Source: DASVCS01 sp036381495
GTDB taxonomy: Bacteria; Gemmatimonadota; Gemmatimonadetes; Longimicrobiales; RSA9
Direction: 5' to 3'
Assembly (NCBI GenBank): GCA_036381495.1
Contig: DASVCS010000054.1
Coordinates: 27,619 to 91,618, forward strand
DNA length: 64,000 bases
Part shown: positions 7,693 to 17,507 of the stretch, piece by piece
How positions within the stretch are numbered: the first letter of the stretch is position 1
Layout of the letters: each line of letters begins with the position of its first letter
Made by a program: the position numbers and the translations under genes
The notes under the pieces: model-generated
The model's input: the letters and a program-made list of their open reading frames with translations, nothing else
Databases searched by the model: none
What the model was told of the DNA's origin: nothing

Positions 7693-9597
7693 TCAGTGCG
7701 CCGGGACCTCCTCCTTCGCGGCGCGGCGGCCGTGGGGCGCCGGCATCGCGCGCGGCCGCGTCATGGCTTCCGGCGAGAGGATCTCATCGAGTTCGTCCCG
7801 CCCGAGCCACTGCTTTTCGAGCACCAGCTCGTAGACGCCGCGGCCGGTCTCCAACGCCTCGTGGGCGAGCGTGCTGGCACGCTCGTACCCGATGTAGGGG
7901 ACGAGCGCCGTCACGACGCCGATGCTCTGCTCGACGAGCTGCCGGATCCGCTCCCGGTTCGCCGTGATCCCCGAGACACAGCGCTCGCGCAGCACCACGC
8001 ACGCCTGGACCAGCATGTCCACGGACTGAAAGATGTTGAACGCGATGACCGGCTCGAACACGTTGAGCTGGAGCTGACCCGCCTCCGCCGCCATCGTGAC
8101 CGTCAGATCGTTGCCGACCACCTGGAAGCAGACCTGGTTCACCACCTCCGGGATCACGGGATTCACCTTCCCCGGCATGATGCTCGATCCCGGCTGCATG
8201 GGCGGGAGCCGTACCTCCGCCAGGCCGGCGCGCGGACCGCTCGACAACAGGCGCAGATCGTTACAGATCTTCGAGAGCTTGACCGCGACCCGCTTGAGGA
8301 CTCCCGAGAGCTGGACGAAGACGCCGGTGTCCGGCGTCGCCTCGACGAGGTCCGGGCTGGTCGTCAGTTCGAGTCCCGTGATGGCCGACAGGTGCTCCCG
8401 CACCACCCGGGCGTACCGCGGATCCGTGTTGATCCCCGTACCGATCGCCGTTGCGCCCATGTTGATCTCGCGGGTCAACACCGCCACCTCGCGCAACCGC
8501 TCGATGTCCTCACCCAATGTGACGCCGTAGGCGTGGAACTCCTGGCCCAACGTCATCGGCACCGCATCCTGGAGTTGCGTCCGGCCGATCTTCACCACAT
8601 CCGAGAACTCATCCGCCTTGGCCAGGAAGGCGTCACGCAACTCGGCCAGCGCCCGCTCGAGTTCGCGCAGCGCCCAGTTCGCGGCGATCTTCACCGCCGT
8701 CGGGTAGACGTCGTTGGTGGATTGCGAGAGATTCACGTGGTTGTTCGGGTGGACCACGTCGTACTCGCCCCGGCGGTGGCCGAGCAGCTCGAGCGCACGG
8801 TTCGCCACCACTTCGTTCGCGTTCATGTTCGTCGACGTGCCGGCGCCACCCTGGATGACGTCGACGACGAACGCATGGTGGAGGTTGCCCGCCCGGATCT
8901 CACGACACGCCTGTATGATCGCCGCCGCGATCTCCGGCTCGAGCAGGCCGAGATCCCGGTTCGCCATCGCCGCCGCCTCCTTCACCGCCGCCAGCGCACG
9001 CACCAGATGTGGGTACTGCGCGATCGGGATCCCCGTGATCGGGAAGTTCTCGACCGCGCGCAGCGTCTGGATCCCGTAGTAGTGCCGATCCGGCACATCC
9101 CGCTCGCCCAACAGGTCCTTCTCCCGCCGCAGCTCGCCCGACAGGTAGACCTGCTCGCGGCCCGCCAGCCGCGCGTTCGCCGCACGTAGCCGACTCGCAA
9201 TGATCTGCGCCGCTCCCACGACCAGCCGCGCATACAGCGCCGGCCGCTCGGCCGCGATGCGTGCGATCCCTTCACGAGGAATCTCGACCACCTCCGTCGG
9301 CTGCACCACGCACGCCGACGTCGAGTGCGGGTACTCGTCCAGCAAACTGCCCTCACCGTACGAATCGCCCGGGCCCAGCGTGTACAGTGTCTGCATCCGA
9401 CCCCGCTGACCCTTCCGGATCTCGACCATCCCCTTCCGCAACACGCCGAATTGTTCCCGCGGTTGGCTCTCGTGGAAGATCTGCGTGTCGGGCAGGTAGC
9501 AGATCACGCGGCCGAGCGAAGCCACGTACTCCAGCTCGTCCGCCGCGAGACCACGCGTCAGGACGTTGCTACGCAACGTCTCGATGATCTCCGTCAT
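7693..9597 (-). CDS. aspA: cyclic-nucleotide-binding domain fused to aspartate ammonia-lyase
   Basis: A 634-residue fusion. Residues about 14-130 are a cNMP-binding (CRP-type) beta-roll: IFHESQPREQFGVLRKGMVEI and GPGDSYGEGSLLDEYPHSTSACV give the expected PBC-like cassette. Residues about 158-620 are a full class II fumarase/aspartase: YYGIQTLRAVENFPITG, GGAGTSTNMNANEV, NLSQSTNDVYPTAV and the catalytic SS-loop signature GSSIMPGKVNP (470-480). It should convert L-aspartate to fumarate and ammonia. The ATG at 9597 gives MTEIIETL just before the first domain. Free-standing aspartases are about 470 residues, so the extra N-terminus suggests allosteric control by a nucleotide. The fusion is in one uninterrupted frame. 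Confidence 0.93.
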   Translation of the reverse strand: MTEIIETLRSNVLTRGLAADELEYVASLGRVICYLPDTQIFHESQPREQFGVLRKGMVEIRKGQRGRMQTLYTLGPGDSYGEGSLLDEYPHSTSACVVQPTEVVEIPREGIARIAAERPALYARLVVGAAQIIASRLRAANARLAGREQVYLSGELRREKDLLGERDVPDRHYYGIQTLRAVENFPITGIPIAQYPHLVRALAAVKEAAAMANRDLGLLEPEIAAAIIQACREIRAGNLHHAFVVDVIQGGAGTSTNMNANEVVANRALELLGHRRGEYDVVHPNNHVNLSQSTNDVYPTAVKIAANWALRELERALAELRDAFLAKADEFSDVVKIGRTQLQDAVPMTLGQEFHAYGVTLGEDIERLREVAVLTREINMGATAIGTGINTDPRYARVVREHLSAITGLELTTSPDLVEATPDTGVFVQLSGVLKRVAVKLSKICNDLRLLSSGPRAGLAEVRLPPMQPGSSIMPGKVNPVIPEVVNQVCFQVVGNDLTVTMAAEAGQLQLNVFEPVIAFNIFQSVDMLVQACVVLRERCVSGITANRERIRQLVEQSIGVVTALVPYIGYERASTLAHEALETGRGVYELVLEKQWLGRDELDEILSPEAMTRPRAMPAPHGRRAAKEEVPAH

Positions 9598-9747
9598 CGT
9601 TCTCGACCTCGTCTGGCGACTCGAGTCGCCGCCGTTCCGCGGGCTCCACGTCGGGGCGATCCCCCGGCCTGACCCGCCGCCGTCCGGTCCCCCCGGCCGA
9701 ACCGCGTTCAATATCGAGTTCGCGTGAACCGGTCATCGCTGCTGCAC

Positions 9748-9882
9748 GGGAACGGGAGCGGCGGCTCCGCCGCCTGGAGCGGGGCGCCCGAAGGAAGCCT
9801 CCGTTTCCACGTTTACGTTTACGGAAGCGGGAGACGGGGAACGCCGCCGTTCCCGTAGACGTTCCCGCTCCCGCTCCCGGGG
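9748..9882. repeat. G-rich intergenic repeat with AACGTTTACGTTTACGG-type core, copy 1
   Basis: In the 9598-10045 gap. It contains a short hairpin (GCGGCGG/CCGCCGC around 9760-9772), then GGCGCCCGAAGGAAGC, a CACGTTTACGTTTACGG core near 9809-9824, and an inverted G-rich tract (GTAGACGTTCCCGCTCCCGCTCCC). The same blocks recur at 16984-17090 and twice at 25298-25440. G-runs spaced by one to three bases make quadruplexes plausible. The rest of this gap shows nothing else recognisable. Confidence 0.65.
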
Positions 9883-10045
9883 GTCACCCCGAATCGCGCA
9901 TGGTCCATGCAAACTTGGTATAAGTACTTCCCGCATGCACCGGCGTTCCATTTCCGCGCGCGACCGACACATGGGACCGGTTCTTGCAAGCACGCCGCCC
10001 GGCGACTCCAGACCTGCTGATCGACCGCTCCCCGGAAGGCCGACG

Positions 10046-10252
10046 ATGCCGGAGACCCACCAACCCACGCGTACCACACGGAAAGATGAGGGCCCGGGGA
10101 AGGGCCGCGCGATCGACCCGCGTGCCGCGGATGTCGGACTCGATGCACTCGACACCGAAGAGCACGGCGAAGGCGTCGGCTTCGCGGACGAGCGACGCTC
10201 CCCCGCCACCGAGCACAAGACCGGCCGCACCGACAACGGATCGGCGACCTGA
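10046..10252 (+). CDS. small hydrophilic hypothetical protein
   Basis: Possible 68-residue, highly charged protein (starts MPETHQPTRTTRKDEG) without signal peptide or hydrophobic core, preceded by GGAAGG eight bases upstream of the ATG. Its composition suggests disorder. It sits 122 bp before the Tyr/Arg-rich gene in the same direction and might be co-transcribed. It is short and has no recognisable family, so it may be spurious. Confidence 0.4.
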   Translation: MPETHQPTRTTRKDEGPGKGRAIDPRAADVGLDALDTEEHGEGVGFADERRSPATEHKTGRTDNGSAT

Positions 10253-10374
10253 CGGCCCGCTCCGCCGCCGGCAACCGACCCGGCCCGCCGCGCGCGACAC
10301 TTCCGACCAGGCGCACCGGGAGCACGACGGCTCGAGCTGAACCGGACGAAACCGCAGACGAAACAGGAGGAAAG

Positions 10375-10827
10375 ATGGCTCGCTACGACACCGGTTACGA
10401 CAGGAGCTTCGGCCTCGGTTACCGCAGGACCGGCCGCCGCGCGTACGGCACCTCCCCGCGATACGCGACCTACGGCCCGGAGCCCCGCGAACGGGTGCGC
10501 CGCGGCGCGTACTACGAGAGCGAGTACCCGCGCCGGGGCCGCGAGCGCGAACGCTACGCCCCACGCGACATCGAATACGGTCGCGAGTACATGGGATACG
10601 GTCCGGATTACGGCTACGGCATCGAGTACGGCGGCCGCGGCTACGGTGCCGAGTTCCGGAAGAGCCGGTGGGAAACCGATTACGGCGATCCCTTCCGCGA
10701 CCGCGGACGCGGCACGCCGATCCGCGTGCTGCGCGGCGCATACGGCGAGTACGGCGAGGAATATGCCCGCCGGCGGCAGCCACGGCGCGGATACGAGTTC
10801 GAATTCCGCCCCCGGCGACGTCGCTAG
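10375..10827 (+). CDS. Tyr/Arg/Gly-rich low-complexity protein
   Basis: A 150-residue protein preceded by a perfect AGGAGG at 10365-10370. It has 22 Tyr and about 36 Arg plus many Gly and Glu, in short irregular repeats such as GYGPDYGYG, EYGREYMGYG and RRGRERERYAP; the C-terminus is RPRRRR. No signal peptide, no Cys, one Trp. Such Tyr-Arg-Gly composition is typical of disordered, RNA-binding or phase-separating sequences and of some envelope-associated proteins. The stop codon TAG lies inside the CTAG edge of the adjacent repeat. Function unknown; the strong RBS and clean frame support expression. Confidence 0.7.
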   Translation: MARYDTGYDRSFGLGYRRTGRRAYGTSPRYATYGPEPRERVRRGAYYESEYPRRGRERERYAPRDIEYGREYMGYGPDYGYGIEYGGRGYGAEFRKSRWETDYGDPFRDRGRGTPIRVLRGAYGEYGEEYARRRQPRRGYEFEFRPRRRR

Positions 10828-10924
10828 AGCCGTTCGCCCGCCGGTTCGGAACCGCGCGGCCGCTCGCTGCACTCGTACCGCAGGCGCGCGCGACTCCGGA
10901 TTGATGACGCGACGACCGCGCTAG
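10824..10924 (+). repeat. CTAG-bounded ~97-bp dispersed repeat, copy A
   Basis: Runs from the CTAG that ends the Tyr/Arg-rich gene to the next CTAG at 10921. It contains GCCGGTTCGGAACCGCGCGG, CGCTCGCTGCAC and GCGCGACTCCGGA blocks shared with the other copies, and ends in GACGACCGCGCTAG. The TTCGGA and TCCGGA arms can pair. Confidence 0.8.
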
Positions 10925-11018
10925 CGAATTTCCTCCGCCGGTTCGGAGCTTCGTGTCCGCCCGCGATGCACTTGCGGCCGCCGTGCCCGACTCCGAACTG
11001 ACGCGATGACCGCGCTAG
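10921..11018 (+). repeat. CTAG-bounded ~97-bp dispersed repeat, copy B (tandem to A)
   Basis: Immediately follows copy A and shares its boundary CTAG. It keeps CGCCGGTTCGGAGC near the left, CCCGACTCCGAACTGACGCG near the right and the terminal GCGCTAG, which on the other strand supplies the stop codon of the permease gene at 11015. The variable middle differs from copy A, so this is an old duplication or independent insertion. Confidence 0.8.
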
Positions 11019-11755
11019 AGCCCTTCCCGGGCCGGTTCCGGGCCTCCTCCCGCGATATCCCGGCGCCGGCCCACGCCTCCCGGCAGACGCAGCAGACTGA
11101 GTGGGTAGAGCAGGACGAGGAGGAGCGTGGCCCCGGCACAGCGCCACACGAGCGGCTCGAGCGTCGCGTAGGCGAAGCGCTCGACATCCAGTCCCAGGGC
11201 GCTCACCCAGACCAGCACATCGGAGAACGCCTCGCCGATGGCCAGTGCAATCACGAAACCGACGACCACGGCAGCGACAGGGTACCGCGTCCGGACCACC
11301 AGCTCGGCGAGGAGGACACCCGGCAGAAACAGCCACGCGACCAGCGTGAACAGCAGCACATACCAGGTCGCGTACTCCCACTCGCCGGCGGAGAGCGCCA
11401 GCGCGGCGACGAACGCGAGGACTCCGAACCCCACGAGCTGGACGGCCACGGCCAGGACCTTGCCGGCCAGGTATTCGACGGGCGCGACGAAGTTCCTCAC
11501 GAGGAACGCGTCCAGCCCGAGATCCCGATCCGCAGCCAACCCCAGCCGCAGCGAGAGGATCATCGCTCCGATGTACGCGTAGCCGAACAGACGGTCATCG
11601 GCGGCGCGCGGCGGCATGGATGCCCAGTACGACCAGTGGCCCGCCGCCAGGACCATCAGGAAACACGCGATCGCGATCAACGTGGACCGGCTGCGCAGCA
11701 GGCGGCGGAGCTCGAAGCGCGCCACGGCCACGGTCCGCTCGATTCCCCGCATCAT
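11015..11755 (-). CDS. ABC transporter permease, ABC-2 type (hypothetical exporter)
   Basis: A 246-residue membrane protein with about six hydrophobic helices and an N-terminal amphipathic segment (ERTVAVARFELRRLLRSRST) typical of ABC-2/CcmB-like permeases. It overlaps the upstream ATPase gene by 4 bp (ATGA-type junction at 11752-11755), so the two proteins should form one exporter at the inner membrane. CcmB-like heme export is possible by size, but no other cytochrome c maturation gene is adjacent. Its stop codon is provided by repeat copy B. Confidence 0.8.
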   Translation of the reverse strand: MMRGIERTVAVARFELRRLLRSRSTLIAIACFLMVLAAGHWSYWASMPPRAADDRLFGYAYIGAMILSLRLGLAADRDLGLDAFLVRNFVAPVEYLAGKVLAVAVQLVGFGVLAFVAALALSAGEWEYATWYVLLFTLVAWLFLPGVLLAELVVRTRYPVAAVVVGFVIALAIGEAFSDVLVWVSALGLDVERFAYATLEPLVWRCAGATLLLVLLYPLSLLRLPGGVGRRRDIAGGGPEPAREGL

Positions 11756-12417
11756 GACACCACCTCCCCGACGTCTACCGGTTCGACATGATCCCGGTCC
11801 AGCCGGATCCGTGGGCCGCCCGCCCCGGCCGGGACCCCCTGGTGCGTCGCGACCACGACCACCGCGCGCCGCGCACGCTCGGCCAGCACCGCCGTCAACG
11901 CCTCCCTCGCCCCCTCCGACAGGTGCGCGTACGGCTCATCCAGGATCAGGAACTCGGCCGGCTGGCTCAACAGCGATGCCAGGAGCACCCGTTTCGACTC
12001 GCCGGTCGAGAGCACGCCGAGCCGCCGACGGCGCGCCACCCCCGCCGGCGCGATCGCCGACGCCGCCGACTGGAGCGCCTCGCGACCGATCAACACCGAC
12101 ATCGCTTCCTGCCAATCCTCCAGGCGCGCCTCGGGCGGCAGCCGCATCGCCGGATGATAGTAGAGCACCCGCGGACTGCGACCGGCCGGCCCACACCACC
12201 GGATCCTCCCGGCCGACGGCCGCGCACGTCCTGCGAGAACCCGCAACAACGACGTCTTCCCCGCACCGTTCTCCCCCACCACCCACGCGACCTCTCCCGA
12301 ATGGTGCGTCCAGGTGAAGTCGCGGATCAGCACGTTCCAGCCGCGCCGGATCCGCACCGCCTCGGCCTCGAGGCGCAACTCCGCTACCGGCCCTACGGTG
12401 TCGGGCATTGGTACCAT
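11752..12417 (-). CDS. ABC transporter ATP-binding protein
   Basis: A 221-residue ABC ATPase: Walker A GENGAGKTSLL, signature LSTGESKRVLL (LSxGE form), Walker B FLILDEPYAHL and the switch His in VVVATHQG. The small size and coupling to the permease resemble two-component exporters such as CcmA or bacitracin/daunorubicin-type pumps. The start overlaps the 3' end of the upstream lipoprotein gene by 25 bp (ATG at 12417, or 12408), so all three genes are probably one transcript. Confidence 0.88.
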   Translation of the reverse strand: MVPMPDTVGPVAELRLEAEAVRIRRGWNVLIRDFTWTHHSGEVAWVVGENGAGKTSLLRVLAGRARPSAGRIRWCGPAGRSPRVLYYHPAMRLPPEARLEDWQEAMSVLIGREALQSAASAIAPAGVARRRRLGVLSTGESKRVLLASLLSQPAEFLILDEPYAHLSEGAREALTAVLAERARRAVVVVATHQGVPAGAGGPRIRLDRDHVEPVDVGEVVS

Positions 12418-13400
12418 TGGTCCACCTCGTCCACGACGATGGAAAGGTCACGGGATCCCAGATACGCGAATCGGATCGCGTTCACATCCAGCAGGTACGA
12501 TCGCACATACCGGAACTCTGCATCCGCCCGAACGATCGCCTTCTCCATGTGGTCCTCGAGCCGGCGACCGCTCCGCGTCAGATAAACCAGATCACCGGTC
12601 TCCGCATCCGCGGCAAGCGACAGCGCCACGACCGGCAACTCCCGAATCCGTTCGTCCGTCAACGGCGGCGGCGGCAGGTGCTCGAGCGACTCTCGGATCC
12701 CGTCCGGCAACGGCAGCGCGACCCGCTCGACTCCCCCGCTCCCCAGGCGCAGCCGGTAGGCATACGGCACGACCATCTCGTGCGCGACCACGATCCGGCC
12801 GTCGGGGTAGACCGCGATCCCCGCGGCGTTCGCCAGAACCCCGATCACCGGATCGCCAATGTCCGCGATCGGCACGTCCAACGGCGTCGCCGCAGTCCCC
12901 TCCATTCGATACACCAGATGGCGCGGCTGCCGGGCCACCACCATCGGCATCACCAGCACCGCCCCCGCCACCGCCCGCACCCGCTGCGGAGAGAAACGCA
13001 GGTCGATCGTCCCGCGGTCCTCTCCCGCCACACTCAACAGCCGCAACGCCTGCCGCCCGCGATCCGCAATGTAGACCAGCGTATCGCCAACGAGCGCCGC
13101 ACTCGCCGGGTCGCGCACCCCGACCGGACCCGCCGCCGCGAAACGCACCACGCGCCGCGGCATCAGATCCGCGCCGTAGACCACGACCTCCCGCTCCGTC
13201 GGATACAACACCAGAAACGACGTGTCACTCAACGTGACCACGTCGCCCACCGTCACGCCGCGCGCCGTGAGCCCGGCCGCCGGCACGCACCGCACCGGCT
13301 CCGACCGGGCCACGAAGTCCGCCACCAGACGCGCACGCGGCGCGTCCGAGGCGGCACACGCCGCGAACACCAGGACAAGGGGTAGGGTTCGGTTACGCAT
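12393..13400 (-). CDS. six-bladed beta-propeller-like lipoprotein
   Basis: A 335-residue secreted protein. The N-terminus MRNRTLPLVLVFAACAAS is a signal peptide with a plausible lipobox ending at Cys15. The rest shows repeated strand motifs such as GDTLVYIADRGRQALRLLS, YPDGRIVVAHE and DLVYLTRSGRR, spaced as in NHL/6-bladed propellers. It overlaps the ABC ATPase start, so it may act with the exporter, for example as a substrate-binding or assembly partner. The specific function is unknown. Confidence 0.7.
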   Translation of the reverse strand: MRNRTLPLVLVFAACAASDAPRARLVADFVARSEPVRCVPAAGLTARGVTVGDVVTLSDTSFLVLYPTEREVVVYGADLMPRRVVRFAAAGPVGVRDPASAALVGDTLVYIADRGRQALRLLSVAGEDRGTIDLRFSPQRVRAVAGAVLVMPMVVARQPRHLVYRMEGTAATPLDVPIADIGDPVIGVLANAAGIAVYPDGRIVVAHEMVVPYAYRLRLGSGGVERVALPLPDGIRESLEHLPPPPLTDERIRELPVVALSLAADAETGDLVYLTRSGRRLEDHMEKAIVRADAEFRYVRSYLLDVNAIRFAYLGSRDLSIVVDEVDQWYQCPTP

Positions 13401-13487
13401 CGGACGCATTCTTCGAGTTCGAGGAAACAGAAGGCCGCCGCACCATCCATCCCCCGGATGCCGCACGCGACCGGAACTCCGCTTCGC

Positions 13488-13691
13488 CTACACCTTCCGA
13501 CGCACGCAGCCGACGTACTCCGCCAGGCACTCCACATCCGCCAGCACCCGCGTGAAGCCCGACGTGTCGTACGAGTCGTTCAGGCACTTCTGGTAGCCGT
13601 CGGTGCAACTCGCGGCCTCCGCCCTGGCCGGCACACCACCCGCCGCCAGCGTCAGCAGCACCATCGGAATCATCCAGTGACGTCGCGTCAT
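13488..13691 (-). CDS. small secreted four-cysteine protein
   Basis: A 67-residue precursor with a strong RBS (AGGGAGGGAG) before the ATG at 13691. Residues 1-24 (MTRRHWMIPMVLLTLAAGGV) are a signal peptide ending at ARA. The mature part holds four Cys in the pattern C-x6-C-x17-C-x5/6-C, suggesting two disulfides. It lies 87 bp upstream of the lipoprotein gene in the same direction. Family not recognised; it could be a small periplasmic partner of the exporter operon. Confidence 0.6.
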   Translation of the reverse strand: MTRRHWMIPMVLLTLAAGGVPARAEAASCTDGYQKCLNDSYDTSGFTRVLADVECLAEYVGCVRRKV

Positions 13692-14094
13692 CTCTCCCTC
13701 CCTTGGTGAAAGTGGTCCGCGCCCTCCACACCGCCCCACCCCCTTGTCCCGCCCGCCGGCTCCGACGACCGCCGGGCGGCCGGAAGGGAAAGCAGGGCCC
13801 GGACCAGAACGCACGAAATCGCCAACACGTTGTCTTGATTCGTCTTATGAACATGTCGCACGCCATCGAAACCGCCATCTTCGCCCACTTCTGCGCGACT
13901 CGGACCGCTCATTGCGCGCTCCATGGATGCAACACACGGCGAGGCAATGCCATAGCGAAATCGGCCACGACCTCCCGCCACCCAGCCCCGGTCCCGCGCG
14001 ACCGCGGGCGCGGCCGCAGCCGCGATCGCAGCCCCGATTCCGATGCTCCCGCCGCTCGATGCCGTCGCCGTTCCCGCGCCCGCTCCCGTCTTCC
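13692..14094. other. 403-bp intergenic region
   Basis: Lies between the small secreted gene (which it should drive leftward) and the end of the sigma-54 activator. The segment 13820-13960 is less GC-rich than its surroundings and is the likely promoter area, but no consensus -35/-10 pair was convincing. A C-rich tract (CCCGCGCCCGCTCCCG, near 14075) resembles the complement of the G-rich repeat family. Confidence 0.4.
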
Positions 14095-15066
14095 TCAGCT
14101 TCGGCCTCGACCGTCGATACCGAAAGCACGGATCTTGGCGCGGAGCGTGTTGCGAGCCATGCCGAGGGCGGCGGCGGCGCGGGTCTTGTTGCCGTGGTGG
14201 CGCTGGAGGGCCTCTTCGATGCGGCGCCGTTCGTCGGTCTCGGATCCGTAGAAGGCGTAGCGGGTGCCGGCCGGCCGGAGCGGTTCGGGCGCGACCGGTG
14301 CCGGCTGGAAGAGGGTGACCGGGAGGTGGTGTGCGGCGATTCGCGTCTCGTCGCACGCGAGGACGGCGGCCTCGATGGCGTGGGCGAGTTCGCGGACGTT
14401 GCCCGGCCAGGAGTGGCGGTGGAGACGCGTGGTCGCGGCGCTGTCGAAGCCGCGGATCGGGCGCCCGTAACGGCGCGCGTAGAGGTCGAGGAAGTGGCGT
14501 GCGAGGAGGTCGATGTCGCCCTCGCGATTCCGGAGCGGCGGGAGCCGGTAGGAGAGCACGAGGAGCCGGTGGTAGAGGTCGCGGCGGAAGCGGCCCTCGT
14601 GCACGGCTCGGTCGACGTCGATGCCGGTCGCGGCGATCAGACGGACGTCGACGCGCGTGATGCGTTCGCCGCCGAGGCGCCGCACCTCGCCGTCTTCCAG
14701 CACGGTCAGGAGCTTGGCCTGGAGCGGGAGCGAGAGCTCGCCCAGTTCGTCGAGAAAGAGCGTGCCCCGGTGCGCCTGCTCGAAGAGGCCGCGCCGCGCG
14801 GCGTGCGCACCGGTGAACGCGCCGCGCGTGTGGCCGAAGAACTCGCTCTCGAAGAGCGAGTCGGGCACGCCGGCACAGTTGATGCCCACGAACGGGCCGC
14901 GCGCCCGGGCGGAGGCCGCGTGGATCGCCCGCGCCAGCACTCCCTTCCCCGTCCCGCTCTCACCCGTCAACAGGACCGGGGCGGAGACCCGCGCAGCGCG
15001 CCTCCCGAAGTCGCGCATCGCCTCGGCGGCCTCGCTCCGTCCGAGAATCTGGTCGAAAGTGATCAC
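14095..15066 (-). CDS. sigma-54-dependent transcriptional activator without sensory domain
   Basis: A 323-residue bacterial enhancer-binding protein made only of the AAA+ and Fis-type HTH modules. Landmarks: Walker A GESGTGKG, GAFTGA loop intact in FGHTRGAFTGAHAARRG, Walker B GTLFLDELGELS, sensor motif RLIAATG, arginine fingers in RRDLYHRL, WPGNVREL and a C-terminal Fis helix-turn-helix KTRAAAALGMARNTLRAKI. No receiver, GAF or PAS domain precedes it, as in PspF, so activity must be controlled by a separate protein or by expression. I chose the GTG at 15066 giving MITFDQILG; another GTG at 15090 is possible. Divergent from the POT transporter. Confidence 0.88.
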   Translation of the reverse strand: MITFDQILGRSEAAEAMRDFGRRAARVSAPVLLTGESGTGKGVLARAIHAASARARGPFVGINCAGVPDSLFESEFFGHTRGAFTGAHAARRGLFEQAHRGTLFLDELGELSLPLQAKLLTVLEDGEVRRLGGERITRVDVRLIAATGIDVDRAVHEGRFRRDLYHRLLVLSYRLPPLRNREGDIDLLARHFLDLYARRYGRPIRGFDSAATTRLHRHSWPGNVRELAHAIEAAVLACDETRIAAHHLPVTLFQPAPVAPEPLRPAGTRYAFYGSETDERRRIEEALQRHHGNKTRAAAALGMARNTLRAKIRAFGIDGRGRS

Positions 15067-15201
15067 GGTCCCGAATTCCGCTCGCTGCACGCCGCGCAGC
15101 GTACGCCGCCCGCATGGGCAAGGCGATAGGACAATGGGCGGGCCGGGCGCGATGTCCGCGGGAAAAGGGTGGTATTTCGGCCAGGCACGGTTTAGATTGC
15201 A

Positions 15202-15210
15202 TGTTATTCT
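15202..15210 (+). promoter_or_regulatory. possible extended -10 promoter for the POT transporter
   Basis: TGTTATTCT matches an extended -10 box (TGnTATnnT) in the AT-richest part of the divergent spacer. No good -35 is present. This is weak evidence. Confidence 0.3.
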
Positions 15211-15329
15211 GGTGTCTACGCTTCGGTTCCGACAGGCAGGACCGTTCGGTCGTGGTGGTCCACGAACCGCACGACGGCCCATCGCGCCGGAGCACCACAG
15301 GGACTCACCTCTCGCAACGGCAGGCACGT

Positions 15330-16892
<1,563 letters not shown>

Positions 16893-16893
16893 G

Positions 16894-16914
16894 GGCGGCG
16901 CCGGAGGCGCCGCC
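16894..16914 (+). terminator. hairpin after the POT transporter
   Basis: GGCGGCGCC (16894-16902) and its perfect complement (16906-16914) flank a 3-nt loop, directly after the stop codon at 16892. Confidence 0.65.
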
Positions 16915-16983
16915 GGGCTGGGGCTGGGGAGTGCCCGGGAGGAGGTCCGGTGGAGGGGAGGACGGCCCGGGTATGGCCGGGAA

Positions 16984-17090
16984 CTGCCGGGAGCGGGAGC
17001 GGGAGTGGGAACGTTTACGTTTACGGGATGGGGGCGCCCGAAGGAAGCGTCCGTTTCCACGTTTGCGGGAACGGGATGGGGTCGGTCGGG
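16984..17090. repeat. G-rich intergenic repeat with AACGTTTACGTTTACGG core, copy 2
   Basis: GGGAGCGGGAGCGGGAGTGG runs into the AACGTTTACGTTTACGG core (about 17010-17026), then GGCGCCCGAAGGAAGC (as at 9783) and a second CCACGTTTGCGGG block. The whole 16915-17507 interval is extremely G-rich on this strand and I see no gene, RNA or promoter in it beyond this repeat. Confidence 0.7.
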
Positions 17091-17507
17091 AACGGGATCG
17101 GACCGCGCACCCTTTCGCGCACGCGCCCGCCCCGCAGGCCGGGAGCGCAGGCGGCGGGTGCTGCCGGAGGGAGCGGAGCCGGGGGTGCGGCGGGGTGAGC
17201 GGGGCGGCGGACGGGGGACGGGCTGCGGGGCGGGCGGGGAGGCGGCGGATGGAAGGGCGGCAGGGCGGCGGCGTGGGGGAGGCACAAGGCGGAAGAGGGG
17301 GTGGGCTGCATCGGCGCAGCGACCGGAGCGCAGCACCCGCCGCCGGAGCGATGCGCCCCGAACCATACACCCCGGCGGCCACCGCGAAGGCCGTCACCGC
17401 GAAGGCCGCCGCCGCGAACGCCATGCCAGCATGCACATCCGCCGTAGCGCGCGAAGGCCGAGCCGATCGCCGCAAATGCCATGACCGTGGCGTTCGCCGG
17501 AGGGAGC

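Noticed and set aside
15184..15201. GGCACG...TTGCA resembling a sigma-54 promoter upstream of the POT transporter, next to a sigma-54 activator gene
   Set aside because: The GG and GC dinucleotides are separated by 13 bp instead of the required 10, so it is not a functional -24/-12 element as written.
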